Assembly (NCBI GenBank): GCA_014529385.2
Contig: CM043952.1
Location: forward strand, 55,778,619 to 55,842,618
From: Adiantum capillus-veneris
Taxonomy: Eukaryota; Streptophyta; Polypodiopsida; Polypodiales; Pteridaceae
DNA length: 64,000 nt
Direction: 5' to 3'
Made by a program: the position numbers and the translations under genes. The first letter of the stretch is position 1, and the number at the start of each line of letters is the position of its first letter. This document shows, piece after piece, positions 32,877 through 42,854 of this stretch. A model generated the notes under the pieces. The model worked only from the letters and a program-made list of their open reading frames with translations. It ran no database searches and was not told the origin of the DNA.

Positions 32877-32879
<3 letters not shown>
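31281..32879 (-). mobile_element. LINE copy B, 5' truncated
   Basis: Same family as LINE A. The 3' end (plus-strand left end) begins with three AAATG units and the conserved terminal block. The 5' end is truncated within ORF2 at SGMGVNLGKTK, directly against the (GA)n tract 32880-32927. On the 3' side the flank is CATCTGAG, that is, only GAG. The simplest reading is insertion at the edge of a GA tract that belonged to LINE D. Confidence 0.85.
31717..32871 (-). pseudogene. LINE copy B ORF2 C-terminal part
   Basis: A 384-residue open segment matching LINE A ORF2 from about residue 735: VNLGKTKVMVFNTTPQWV, YTDAYTYLGAVFTGPRFSLR, QEPRTKLWLFDTLV, CSLCHLEPETEVHYICHC (zinc motif) and FHCLFREGFGPL. 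About eight residues after SLWDTTR are missing relative to LINE A. It lacks endonuclease and RT catalytic residues because of 5' truncation, so it is inactive despite being open. Confidence 0.85.

Positions 32880-32927
<48 letters not shown>
32880..32927. repeat. (GA)n microsatellite between LINE copies B and D
   Basis: A pure 48-bp GA tract. Its left edge touches the truncated 5' end of copy B, and its right edge touches the 3' end of copy D. Confidence 0.98.
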
Positions 32928-32929
<2 letters not shown>

Positions 32930-33815
32930 CTTTAACGTCTATGTGAGGCCGAAGTCTGCCTATGAGACAAATCAAGTCTACATGTGTGTATGTCTTCCAT
33001 CTATCGGAAAAGACCACAGTTTAAACTAATACAAAATAAAGAGAAAACCTTGGTGTATGATGGGATCTATGGGCGAGGGGATGGAGCTCTAGTAGGGATG
33101 TGTGCATGTCTATATGCTCAAGGTAGTACAACCATGCAAATGCATCAAGAGTCCTCTGTGTGTACAAAACTCATCCAAGGCGCTCAAATGTCTGTGTAGA
33201 TCCTCTGGTGACTCTGAAATCAAAACAATGTCATCAACATATAACATAATGTGGATTGGAGTACCTGCTAGGTCCTACTCCTCTCGCTTGTAAGATTTAG
33301 TAGGAGATCTCGTCGATGTAGAATGCAAAGAGGGTTGGGGAGAGGGGGCATCCTTGCCTAACACCAATGGTGCTTGCAATGGACTCTTACAAGCCGCCTT
33401 GACAACAAACTCTCCCAGTCTCTCTCGCATAGAGAGCATAGATGGCCCATATCATCTCCGATGGTATCCTCAGACTTTGAAGTCACCGAAAGAGCCTCTC
33501 CGGTGGAACTGTGTCAAATGCTTTGCGGAAGTCCACAAAGAAACAAAAAAGCTTCTTCTTCCGCACCTTTTTCCCATCAATGAGGCAGCACACAACGAAG
33601 ATGTGGTTGATGGCAGAGAAGGTCCTCCTGAATCCTACCTGGCCAAGAGCCCGTAGGCCCTCAGTTTCTCCACATACAGTTTGGCCATTGTATGGCTAAT
33701 CATGATAGTCCTGTAATTTCCTAGATCCAAGGTGTCCCAAATTTGTGGATTGGCACAATGGTGTGCCGAGTCCACGACTCTAAGAAGCTAGCTAGGATGT
33801 AGCTAGCCAAGGTCA
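32928..33815 (-). pseudogene. LINE copy D, RT part plus 3' end, rearranged
   Basis: On the minus strand the 3' terminus (TTAACGTC, GGCC, CTATGAGAC, about 32931-32975 on plus) matches LINE A with divergence. Upstream on its own strand lies RT: HTMAKLYVEKL (about 33670-33700), VGFRRTFSAINHIF, FCFFVDFRKAFDTVPPERL (about 33490-33550), ASTIGVRQGCPLSPTLF (about 33325-33375) and LYVDDIVLISESPEDLHRHL (about 33195-33255). The region between the DD motif and the 3' end is mostly deleted. It is a related but distinct subfamily. Confidence 0.7.
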
Positions 33816-33829
33816 TGATCTTACACACC

Positions 33830-34117
33830 TCCAGGTCAGTTCAACGAGCAGCCACATTTACAGCAACAAGAGGTACAGTCGGGGTGGCCACCTCCTATGT
33901 CTATCTGGGAGTCACCTTCACTAGCAAATCGTGCCCCTTCTCCATGGCTCAAGCCGCCACTGACAGACTCACCCGTGGATATGCAGCTTTGGCCATGTTA
34001 AGAGCAGAGATGTCATCAGGCACACTTTAAAAGCCCCACACGAAGGAGTGGCTATTTGATACATTAGTCACCCCAACCCTGATGTACGCAGCAGCAGTGT
34101 GGGCACTTTCAGAGCAC
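33830..34117 (+). pseudogene. LINE fragment in opposite orientation to copy D
   Basis: The plus strand reads VGVATSYVYLGVTFTSKSCP, MAQAATDRLTRGYAALAML, then after a stop EWLFDTLVTPTLMYAAAVWA. It aligns with LINE A residues about 770-842 and joins the minus-strand RT of copy D at about 33815 in inverted order. It is cut off at about 34117 by the start of G5 text. Confidence 0.7.
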
Positions 34118-34700
34118 CTGCCAGGCGAGTTGCCACCAGCTCGTCCTGAGGATCATACTATTGATCTGATACCTGCAAGCACACCACCGAACCGGCTACC
34201 TTACTGTGTGAGCCAAGCCCCAAATGAAGAGATTATGAACCAGGTGAAAGACCTCGTCTTCTCCAGCCGAGTATTTCACCCTACTGCTCTCTAGTGTTGT
34301 TGGTTTTGAAGAAAGACGGATCTTGGAGAATGTGCATTGATTATAGAGCTCTCAACAAAATCACCATCAAGAACAAATTTCCGATTTCGAAGATCGATGA
34401 TATTCTTTATAGACTACAAGGATCCTCTTGTTTCAGCAGGATCGATTTGAAAAGCCGATATCATCAGATCCGAATCGCGTCGGGAGATGTCTACAAGACA
34501 GCTTTTCGGACAAGCTTCGATTTAAATGAATTTTTGGTGATGCCTTTTGGCCTTACCAATGCTCCAACAACTTTTAACCAAATGATGGACAAGATTTTCA
34601 GAGAGTACAGATCTTTTGTTGACACTTTCTTTGATGACATTATTGTCTTCTCCAAGGATGAGGCAGAAATAGACATCATCTGATACAGGTCTTTCAGGCA
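34118..34700 (+). pseudogene. Gypsy G5 reverse transcriptase, first part
   Basis: RT core: [20 protein letters not shown] (about 34297-34356), FSRIDLKSRYHQIRIASGDV with a catalytic Asp (about 34432-34491), FLVMPFGLTNAPTTFNQMMD (about 34531-34590) and FFDDIIVFSKDEAE (about 34627-34668; FFDD stands for the YxDD box). A stop at about 34291-34293 interrupts the upstream linker, and a frameshift at about 34670 separates this part from 34701. Confidence 0.85.
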
Positions 34701-36101
34701 TTGCGAGATCACATGTTGGTGATCAATGCAAACAAGAGTGAATTTTTCTTATCCGAGATACACTTTTTGGGACACATCGCCTCAACAACAAGAGTGCAGA
34801 TGGACCCGGCCAAGATTAAGACTATACGTGATTGGCCCGATTTGAAGAACGTCCATGAAGTTAGAAGCTTTTTGGGCTTATGTTCTTACTACCAGCGGTT
34901 CATTAGAAATTTAGGAGAGGTTGCTTTCCCTTTGCATCTCTTGACACAGAAAGGAGTCCCTTTCTCGTGGGGACCCACAGAGGTGACTGCCTTTCATACT
35001 TTGAAAGAGAAATTGACTACAGGATCAGTTTTGACTTTGCCGTATTTGCAGAACTCATTTGAAGTATATTGTGATGCTTGTGGTCGTAGTCTGGGTGCGG
35101 TCATAATGCAAGAAGGCCATGTCATTCCCTATGAGACCCGATTGTTTTCAAGGCCAGAATTGACAGCACATATATATGAGAAAGATCTTTTGGCGGTTAT
35201 CCATGCTCTTACTCAGTGGCGACATTACCTACTTGGAGCCAATTTCACGTTCTTCACTGACCATCAGAGTTTACGCTACTTCTTGTCACAGAAGCAGCTT
35301 TCGGAAAAGCAGATGTGGTGGGCAAACATCTTGTCACAGTTTCATTTCCAAATTGTCCATGTACAGGGACAGAAGAACTTGGTGGCAGATGCTTTGTCCC
35401 GGAAGCCGTTGGTTCTGGCTATTTCCGCGATACACCATAGAAGCTTCGAGGACATGGTCGATCAGTACGCCATAGATACAGATTTTTCAGATGTATTCAG
35501 TCAAATACAGAATGGGGAGGTAGTAGCGGGATATTCCATTCAAGATGGCTACTTGATGAAGAAAACGATGTTGTGCGTTCCACAGCCGTTGAGGGAAAAG
35601 GTTCTAACCGAATGCCATTGTCCACCATTTACGGGTCACTGCGGCATTGATACCACCTTGAAAGGTGTGGAGCGATACTTCTTTTGGTCAAGACTCAAGA
35701 AGGACGTGGACGATTTTGTACGCAGCTGCTTGGTATGCCAGAAGGTCAAGTTTGACGGGCATAAAGCACATGGATTGTTACAGCCTTTACCCATTCCCAC
35801 CCGCCCCTGGGAAAGTATTGAAATGGATTTCATTTTTGATCTCCCGAGAACACAGAGTAGTCACGATGGTACCTGGACTATTATTGACAGATTTAGCAAG
35901 CAAGCTCATTTCATTCCAGTGAAGAAAATAGTCAAGCCAAATCATTTAGCGAGACTGTTCATTGCCCAGATATTCAGATTACGTGGCATGCCTAAGACAA
36001 TAGTATCTGACAGAGATCCTCGATTCACGAGTTTGTTTTGGAAGGCTATTTGGGAGAACATTGGCACACGGTTGCAGTTCTCATCATCTTTCCACCCATA
36101 G
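34701..36101 (+). pseudogene. Gypsy G5 RT thumb, RNase H and integrase
   Basis: A 466-residue open segment. RT end: SEFFLSEIHFLGHIAS and RSFLGLCSYYQRFIRNLGEV. RNase H: FEVYCDACGRSLGAVIMQEG (Asp), YEKDLLAVIHALTQWRHYLL (Glu) and FFTDHQSLRYFL (Asp), all expected acidic residues visible. Integrase: the HHCC finger in CHCPPFTGHCGIDTTLKGVE with CLVCQKVKF, then MDFIFDLPRTQ and VSDRDPRFTS (catalytic Asp residues). A stop after SSFHP (36099-36101) precedes the part with the catalytic Glu. Confidence 0.88.
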
Positions 36102-36823
36102 ACAGATGAGCAATTTGAGATTGCAAATTTCGTCGTACTGAATTTGTTGAAGTCTTCTTCTTTGAATCACAAGACTACATGGGAAAAGTTTTTGACCTTG
36201 GTGGAATTTGCCTACAATAACACGATCCACTCTTCAACGGGGAAGGTGCCATTTGAGATAATTGAAGCTGCTACGAAGGTTCCACCCTTCCTTAGCATGA
36301 AAGATAAGATTTTTGAAGCCGACCAGTACACGGACACTGCTTTTGCCAAGGTCCGGGAGGCTTTAGAGAAATCTCAGGAAAGACACAAAAGGGCAGCAGT
36401 CGACACCGTCACGATTTGAAATTAAAGGAGGACGATTGGGTGCTCTTATGTTTTGAGAAGGCATGCCTGAGAAAGGAAAAGGGAAAGGAGCGGCTTTTTC
36501 CAAAGCTTAGCATGAGATACTATGGACCTTTCCAGATAAAAGAAAAGATAAATGATGTCTCCTTTAGACTGAAGCTACCCGATACTTGGAGAATTCACAA
36601 TGCTTTTCATGTGAGTCTCTTGAAGCCTTTTAAAGGCAATGTGCCCGATGATGGGGACCCAGATAAACAACCGGAAGTGGAGGAAAGCGAGGAGATACTC
36701 GTTCGAGAACAGATATTGGCACATAAAGATAGAAAGATTAAAGGTATAGTGATGAGGCAGTTCTTGGTTAAATTCAAGAACATCCCGCATTGGATGCAAA
36801 GTGGATGGAGGAGGAGGACCTAG
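36102..36823 (+). pseudogene. Gypsy G5 integrase end and chromodomain-like tail
   Basis: Continues the integrase after the stop: TDEQFEIANFVVLNLL, WEKFLTLVEFAYNNTIHSST and KVPFEI. Then, after a frame change at 36416, [20 protein letters not shown] and [20 protein letters not shown]. The C-terminal [19 protein letters not shown] then FLVKFKNIP resembles a chromodomain, the module chromoviruses use to read heterochromatin. A frameshift disrupts the last part (WMQSGWRRR, where G4 has WMEEHEL). Confidence 0.8.
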
Positions 36824-37473
36824 CAGATACTCCTCATATTGTGAAACTTTACCTTGAAGCATTCGGTTTAGCATAGTCTACCCCGATAGAACCCCGGTTT
36901 TAGCATGGACGAAATTTGGTGCAGCGGGCTTGCACAAGAGGGGAGTCACTCCGCTCCTTTGTCAACAGATTTCCCCGATTTTTGATATAGAGTCATTGAT
37001 GTCCCGATTGGGTTTCACAGATACTGCTAGGCTGACAGTATTCTGCTGTAATGACTTTATGAATTGGAATTCCCGATAATGAAAATGATATTGATTTGTA
37101 CTTGACTTGTTTAAGTGCAGGAATTGATAGACGAGATGACTGCAACATTTCGGTCTGATAAATCTCTATAGACATGATTGCAATAAGGATTAGTTAATCG
37201 GGCATCTGTGAGGTCGCGACTGGATCTAGATGCAATTGCTAAATACTTGCCGATTAATCACGGTCTGAGATTAAAATGAATTTTGAATGTGATTTGTCAT
37301 GTGATGTCCTGTGATGTCAAGTGATGTCTTGTGATGTCGTGTGATGTGACTATCGATTGGTATATGTGCTAGATGTGTTGTTCCTAGTGCGTCGGTACTA
37401 ACAGTCAGTGTCTACTAAGACAATTTATGGCCTCCATCTGTTTTGCAAGCGTAATCGAGGGCAATTACAATGC
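36824..37473 (+). other. Gypsy G5 3' non-coding region
   Basis: Between the last coding block and the polypurine tract. It contains clustered TGTGATGTC repeats (about 37297-37350, five near-copies). Bases 36850-37045 are matched by G2 at 13225-13400. Confidence 0.7.
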
Positions 37474-37489
37474 TTTCAAGAGGGGGGTA
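37474..37489 (+). other. Gypsy G5 polypurine tract
   Basis: TTTCAAGAGGGGGGTA directly before the LTR start TGTCACA; the plus-strand primer site in reverse transcription. Confidence 0.85.
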
Positions 37490-38068
37490 TGTCACAAATG
37501 GGTGACGCGGCATGGCCCTGGACACGTTCACAGAGTGGGGTGGCAGACCCGGACACACACCCAGATACGCAGCAGTGACACGTGGCAACTGTACGAAAAT
37601 CTCGCAATTCACGCTGAAAGTGCTGAGGTGGCCTCTCGTACGGAAATCCCGCTTTTTGCGCTGACTTGTTGACATGGCAAAGCGTACGGACGTCCGGAAA
37701 TTACGATGGCTGAATTTGGCAGTTTTTTGAGCCAGTTGCGTTATTTTTACAAGCTTTTAAAGTTGACAGCTTTTGAGGCTCTGCTTTTGGGCATCCCTTG
37801 TAACCAATAAATAAGTGGTTAGGCCCTCCCTTCTCAAAGCATCTAGACACAAAGTCTGAGAATGAGCACCTACCCACTCTCTTGTACTTTGAACACAGAT
37901 TAATACAAAAAGAAATACTGAAAGGGGTGCCAGTCTTTGGAGCCAACACCTCTTGGCACGGAACTCTGTCGGGCCGTGTCGAATTAATTATGAAGTGTGT
38001 ACCTTTTTGAAGTGAATCTCTGCTGTGTCGCGGTAGAATCTTGACTTGGGGTGTCCAAGTTTGTTACA
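37490..38068 (+). mobile_element. Gypsy G5 3' LTR
   Basis: 579 bp, TGTCACA to TGTTACA. It has a TATA-like AATAAATAA (about 37807-37815), the shared box (37911-37945) and the end segment GACTTGGGGTGTCCAAGT shared with the solo LTR. It is followed by X-family LTR sequence, so G5 appears to have landed inside an X LTR. No target duplication can be checked because the 5' end is lost. Confidence 0.88.
37911..37945 (+). promoter_or_regulatory. Shared LTR box, copy 6
   Basis: Reads AGAAATACTGAAAGGGGTGC then CAGTCTTTGGAGCC in the G5 3' LTR. Confidence 0.6.
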
Positions 38069-38184
38069 CTCTCTCACTAAAGGAACGGAAGGCTCTCCCT
38101 TCCGTAAGTAAAAGGAACCCTTGAGCACAGTTTGGAGCACTCATCGTGCACAAAGTTCAGCATTCACTTCCGTTGCACCTTACA
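38069..38184 (+). mobile_element. X-family LTR fragment, plus orientation
   Basis: Reverse complement of the outer 116 bp of the X LTR (compare 62322-62436): it contains GGAACGGAAGGCTCTCCCTT and ends GTTGCACCTTACA. It is in the opposite orientation to X1-X3. Confidence 0.8.
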
Positions 38185-38384
38185 ATTGCGGGCATCCGTA
38201 CAGCCTCTGCCACGTCATCAATTGTCCACGCAAATCTTCAAGGTGTTTTATTATAATTCCTTTAGTCACTTGGGCCCATCCCACATAAGTTGGTGGGAAC
38301 TCTTCTTTAAAAATAAGCCTTTCGGCAAGACTTTGCAAGCTGGTAAAACTTTTTATGCTTATTCTGCTTAGGTTTTAGGTCTCT

Positions 38385-38504
38385 CGGCCAAGATCTGCAG
38401 GTTGGCTCCAATCTTTAGTGGCTTGACACGTCAGCAGTTTGTGACACTTAAAGCTCTGTTCAGTCTGTTCTTTTCCATTGGCACGTGGTGCCCATCTCGT
38501 TACA
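38385..38504. mobile_element. Two T1 LTR ends in inverted arrangement
   Basis: 38385-38445 is the reverse complement of the T1 LTR start (it contains TTGACACGTCAGCAGTTTGT). 38449-38504 is the T1 LTR end in plus orientation (it contains CAGTCTGTTCTTTTCCATTG and GGCACGTGGTGCCC). Opposite LTR ends joined back to back suggest a rearrangement or nested insertion. Confidence 0.7.
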
Positions 38505-38709
38505 CAAGCAAGGCAGCTTTTTGGGAAAAAATTGGCGCTTCGCTTGGGCTTATTAGGACCAAAGGCCAGCAATTTAAAAAAGTGCAGTTGCTTGATTAAA
38601 CCGTCCAGTTGCCCGTTTCCCAAAACAATGCTACCAGGATGTGAATGCTACCACAGATCACCTAGTCAAATCCAACTCCTTGCTCCTCTTCTCCTTCATA
38701 GCTCTCCGA

Positions 38710-38713
<4 letters not shown>
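38505..38713. other. Short unassigned spacer
   Basis: About 200 bp with no recognised feature, ending at the GA tract. Confidence 0.5.

Positions 38714-38767
<54 letters not shown>
38714..38767. repeat. (GA)n microsatellite at the LINE copy E/C 3' end
   Basis: A 54-bp GA tract directly abutting the LINE 3' terminus (TATGAATGAAATG on the plus strand). Confidence 0.97.
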
Positions 38768-38768
<1 letters not shown>

Positions 38769-39020
38769 TGAATGAAATGAAATGTTATATATTGAACGTC
38801 TTCAAAGGCCTATGAGACCAAACTGATACAGTCTTGGTGGATCTAATACAATGTCTGAATACAAAAAAAAAATTTAAAAAGTAAAATAAAAGCTAAAATA
38901 ATAATCATCATCAATGGCCGAGGATACCCGGCATCCGACATTGTCCGAGAATGTATTGCATCGGTCACAGAAGAGCATCGTCAATGTCCGTCTCCCATGT
39001 CGTGCTACAATAATCCTGAT
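38768..39020 (-). mobile_element. LINE copy E/C, 3' part (C)
   Basis: Minus-strand 3' end of a LINE of family A. The terminal block (GAACGTCTTCAAAGGCCTAT, GAGACC on plus) and upstream tail are collinear with copy 1. It continues across G4 into 47632-48398: the coding tail HRWRLHQRI before the junction joins a stretch resembling the copy 1 end IRITLAQHARRP. G4 was inserted here with the duplication CTGAT/TTGAT. Confidence 0.8.
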
Positions 39021-39040
39021 TGAAACCGGCCCGTAGGATG

Positions 39041-39335
39041 GTAGGCTTTGGCTTTCACTCGAAATTCTTTACTTTAGACACACACACAGAGCACTTTAGA
39101 AAGGTAACCTGAGACGGGAATTAACACGTAAGCACAGGCGGTAGGCTTTGACTTTCACCCGAAATTCTTTACTTTAGACACACACACAAAGCACTCTAGA
39201 AAGGTAACCTGCGACGGAAATTAACACGTAAGCACAGGCGGTAGGCTTTGACTTTCACCCGAAATTCTTTACTTTAGACACACAGACAGAGCACTTTAGA
39301 AAGGTAAAACGGGAATTAACACGTAAGCACACACA
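39041..39335 (-). repeat. Tandem repeat in the G4 3' LTR, 100-bp period
   Basis: Three units each beginning GTAGGCTTTG.CTTTCAC.CG and containing TTCTTTACTTTAGACACAC. The other LTR has only about two units (46126-46300). Confidence 0.9.
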
Positions 39336-39380
39336 CGGCTCGGAAGCTAGAATGCTCCGAGCAGACGCCGACAACCTGTA

Positions 39381-39413
39381 GGCCGCAAGATTGACGCCCC
39401 TTTCGGTATTTCT
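39381..39413 (-). promoter_or_regulatory. Shared LTR box, copy 7
   Basis: The minus strand reads AATAAAGAAATACCGAAAGG then GGCGTCAATCTTGCGGCC, in the G4 3' LTR. Confidence 0.6.
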
Positions 39414-40689
39414 TTATTCTTTAGGAGGGTAAAATACAAAGAAGAGTCTTGAGAATCCTTTGACTGTATCCAGCTAGATACCACCTGTTCTAGCAAAATT
39501 TTGGTAGCATAACAACCCCAAAACTTGCCCGAAACCAATTCCCCTGCTAGAACTCGTTTCCACTGACATAAACCATCTGATTCCTGCCCAAAAAAAGTTC
39601 AGCAGGCTGTATTTACTGGTTTTTGCCCTGTTTTCAGCCCTAAACAGTCCCTGAACTGCCCTCTAGCAATGGGGCACTGTTCCCAATGGTTTTGGCGTCC
39701 GTATGGCTGAAAAACAGTCAAAATACAGCGCATAACCAGCGCTGAAATCGCACCTATACGGTGAGGTTATCACCCTCGCCGGTGCTTGCTTTTGGAGGAG
39801 CAGTTAGCTACTCCTTATCCTGCTCAGAGAGGCTCTTGCCTCAGCAAAAACGCATGTAACCACACAACTGTACATGAGTCAAATGAAGAGCCCTCTTGTG
39901 GGGCATCACAATACTGCACGAAGGAAAGAGAGAGAGCAGTGTGAGGTGTGCAGGACATGACTTCTTGCACCACACTGTACATGAGAGGGAAAGCTTGCAG
40001 TCAATAGCTCTTAACCTGTGTGGCAGACTTCAACATGAAGCCTCTCAACTACAAAAATCAGCGCCCATTTTTCTGCAAGAGGAAAGTGCACCATTTTGTG
40101 TCACTTGGCGCGTTTAAAAGCAATTTCCCGTTTCGGGGTTGCCGCCTTAAAATCTCCCGATTGGTTGCCCAGTTGAGTTTGCGGCAGAGTCTAAAATGTT
40201 CCCCTTGTCATTCCGAAGGTAATGACGCAAACAAATTTCGTGGCCCAGAATAGCAGTTCCCTAAATTTTAGGGGATACTTCCGCTGGACTCCCAATGGTC
40301 ATCTGACCATCTATTCTCATAGGGACCGCATCCAAAAATGCAATGTGGCCCAGCAGTAGGGTACTTTCCCTCGGTGATCCCACCTTGGCTTTGTGCCTTT
40401 ATTGAGTTCACTGCATAGTATCCACCAACTTGCTAAGTGCGACGAGGGGACCTACATGATCTTGACCTGAGCCTAGACATCCTCTTACTATACGAATTCC
40501 AGTGCCGACCAACTTCCCGTCTACGGGTGAAACTACCGTTCACATTGGCTATACAATGTCCGACCATTTGCAACTTTGAAAAGAGGGTCTTAAAAATAAA
40601 ACAAAAATCATTGGAAAGAAACCAACAACTAAAGTTAGCAGTTGCCACGTCCGTGTGACATAGTTAACAGTTGCCACGTCCTCGTGACA

Positions 40690-40708
40690 TACCCCCCTCT
40701 TGAAATCG
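40690..40708 (-). other. G4 polypurine tract
   Basis: The minus strand reads CGATTTCAAGAGGGGGGTA up to the LTR start TGTCACG, almost the same as in G2 and G5. Confidence 0.85.
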
Positions 40709-40857
40709 CAAACGTCCTCAATTGCATACCATAAATACATGCCACTAATGATCTTGTGTTGTTAGCACTCTTTTATCATCGCATGTATCCGCAAGAAAGG
40801 TCGTAACAGATAAATACAAATGACTTAATGGGACCTTCATACTTTTGTCATTTCCAT

Positions 40858-41360
40858 CTATTGCACTGAATTCATATGTACATTTGATGTGCTAGCTCTA
40901 TCATTACCTCTCCTTTGTACATGTTGGGTTGGGGCATAAGTAGGTTGTAACCCAAAGGCTTCAAAGTAAAGCTGCAATACATTTGGTGACTCTGATAGTT
41001 CATGCTCTTCCATCCACTTTGCATCCATAGGTGGATAATTCTTGAACTTCACCAAGTAGCGTCTTGCAACCTGTCCTTTAACTTTTCTATCCTTATGTGC
41101 CAAAATTTGCTCAGGTACCAGGATCTCATCAAGTTCCTCAACTTCTGGCTGATCCTCGGTTGGCATATCTTCAGGCACATCACCCACGAAGGGTCTTAGA
41201 AGACTCATGTGAAACGCATTATGAATCTTCCACGCATCAGGCAATTTCAGCATGTAAGCCACATCTTTGATCTTGTCAAGCACTTGAAAAGGCCCATAAT
41301 AACGCATGTTGAGCTTACGAAACAGCCTTGCCCTTCATCTTCTTTAACCTTGCCTTCTCG
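40858..41360 (-). pseudogene. G4 integrase C-terminus and chromodomain-like tail
   Basis: The open segment 40858-41307 reads [40 protein letters not shown], then [40 protein letters not shown] and EHELSESPNV. The ILxxxQIL..K.R..LVKFKNYP..DAKWM pattern is chromodomain-like. It is the best copy of this module in the window. An upstream frameshift near 41310 separates it from integrase. Confidence 0.8.
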
Positions 41361-41412
41361 AACCTTAACAGAACCCAATCACTAGGTGATAACAACAATT
41401 CATGACTAACGA

Positions 41413-42268
41413 TCAGCAGCCTTTTTCTGCTTTGCTTGAGTCTTCTCCAAGGCAACTTTTAATTTTCTTATACATTTCGTCCATGTTCTCAACATATCGA
41501 TCTGGCTCAAAGATCTTGTCCTTTATATGCAAAATGGGAGGAACTTTTTTGCCGCCTTCAACAATCTCAGAAGGTGCCTTGCCAGTTGAGGAATGCATCG
41601 TATTATTGTACGTATACTCAAGCATAGGCAAATACTGTTCCCATTTGCCCTTATCATCTGACACATAACATATCAACATATCTAAGACAGTAGAATTAGC
41701 CTCTCGTGACTGCCCATCAGTTTGTGGATGAAACGAAGACGATAACTTGAGCGTGGTGCCCATGTTCTCAAACAATCCTCTCCAGAACAAACTTGTCATG
41801 CAAGGATCACGATCTGATAATCGATTGTGACATAACATGGTACTTAAACACATTGTACATGAACAAGCGTTCCATCTGATCAGATTTTATCTTCTTCATG
41901 ACAGGGATAAAATGGGCCTGCTTGCTGAACCTACAGATAATGGTCCATATACCATCATTCCCTGTTGGGGTTCTCGGAAGATCAAAGATAAATTCCACGG
42001 CAATGCTTTCCCATGGCTTATCCGGAATCGGCAGTGGTTGTAACAACCTTGGTGCCTTTTGCCTGTCAAACTTGACCTTTTGGCAAACTATGCATGCTCG
42101 CACAAAGGCATCCACATCTCTCCTCAAGGTAGGCCAATAAAAGAATGTCTCTACCGCTTTAACTGTCGCATCAATACCACGATGCCCTGCATACAATGGG
42201 ACATGACTCTCTTTAATGACCTTATGTTGCAATGGCCTAGTGACACAAAGTCTGCCATGCACCATCAT
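41413..42268 (-). pseudogene. G4 integrase
   Basis: Finger: ESHVPLYAGHRGIDATVKAV with CIVCQKVKFDRQK (42050-42220). Core: WESIAVEFIFDLPRTPTGND, where the first catalytic Asp appears as Glu (VEF for MDF); WTIICRFSKQAHFIPV; then a frameshift near 41830; LSDRDPCMTSLFWRG (about 41780-41825); and SSSFHPQTDGQSREANSTVL with the catalytic Glu (about 41690-41750). Disabled by the frameshift. Confidence 0.82.
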
Positions 42269-42854
42269 AAAATCATCTCTAAGGAGGTAGTGCTCATGAT
42301 GTTGCCCTTCTGTTCAAAGATCCTTGCAAGATCTTCATCAGTAGCATATTGTTCCTTCATGTCATCTAGCTCATGATGATAATTGACACAGCTGAAATTT
42401 GTGGCTTTATTGATAACGCATCAGCCACAACATTCTTCTTGCCTTCCACATGCATAATCTAGAATTGTCCATCGCATATGCTTTTCGGATAGCTTTGACT
42501 GTGTCAAGAAGTATCGCAAGGTCTGATGGTCCGTTTGGACAACAAAATCAGCACCTAAAAAATAGTGCTTCCAACTAGAAAGTGCATGAATCACGGCCAA
42601 GAGCTCTTTCTCATAGACTTGCACAGACTTCTCTGGCCCTTGCAAAATTCGGCTTTCATAAGCCACTACCCATCCATCTTGCATTAGCATTGCTCCGATA
42701 CTACTACTGCCACACGCGTCACACTAAACCACAAATAACTTCCTGAGATCTGGCAAACAATTACTTGATCTGAAGTCAACTTTTCCTTTGAGAGACTAAA
42801 ATTTGAAATCTCTTTTTGGGTCCATCTGGAAGTGACCTCTTTCTTTTGCAAAGC
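42269..42854 (-). pseudogene. G4 RNase H
   Basis: Text near 42690 reads MLMQDGWVVAYESRILQG, then YEKELLAVIHALSSWKHYFL (Glu) and VVQTDHQTLRYFLTQSKLSE (Asp). The first Asp region (VTRVAVVVSE in a shifted frame, about 42690-42730) is damaged. The segment after KHMRW is frameshifted. Confidence 0.75.

Larger units (their letters stand above)
34118..38068 (+). mobile_element. Gypsy G5 (chromovirus), 5' truncated
   Basis: Ty3/gypsy element with protease-RT linker, RT, RNase H, integrase, chromodomain-like tail, polypurine tract (37474-37489) and 3' LTR (37490-38068). Gag, protease and the 5' LTR are missing; it starts abruptly at 34118 with HLPGELPPARPEDHTIDLIP. It is the best preserved pol here and belongs to the same family as G2 and the solo LTR at 54-593. 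Confidence 0.85.
39021..40689 (-). mobile_element. G4 3' LTR
   Basis: 1669 bp, from TGAAACCGG to CTCGTGACA on the plus strand. It holds three about 100-bp tandem units starting at 39041, 39141 and 39241, and the shared box (39381-39413). Near its inner end a short unit (GTTGCCACGTCC.GTGACATA) is duplicated (40641-40689). Confidence 0.88.

Noticed and set aside
33000-34117. Simple twin-priming 5' inversion of one LINE
   Set aside because: The minus-oriented part already carries its own 3' terminus next to the GA tract, which that model does not give.
39041-39335. CRISPR-like array (three regular 100-bp units)
   Set aside because: Units are contiguous tandem repeats without spacer alternation, inside an LTR of a plant retrotransposon.
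40437-40658. Small ORFs repeated in both G4 LTRs (40437-40658 and 47373-47600)
   Set aside because: They are similar only because the LTRs are duplicates; frames carry no recognised motif.
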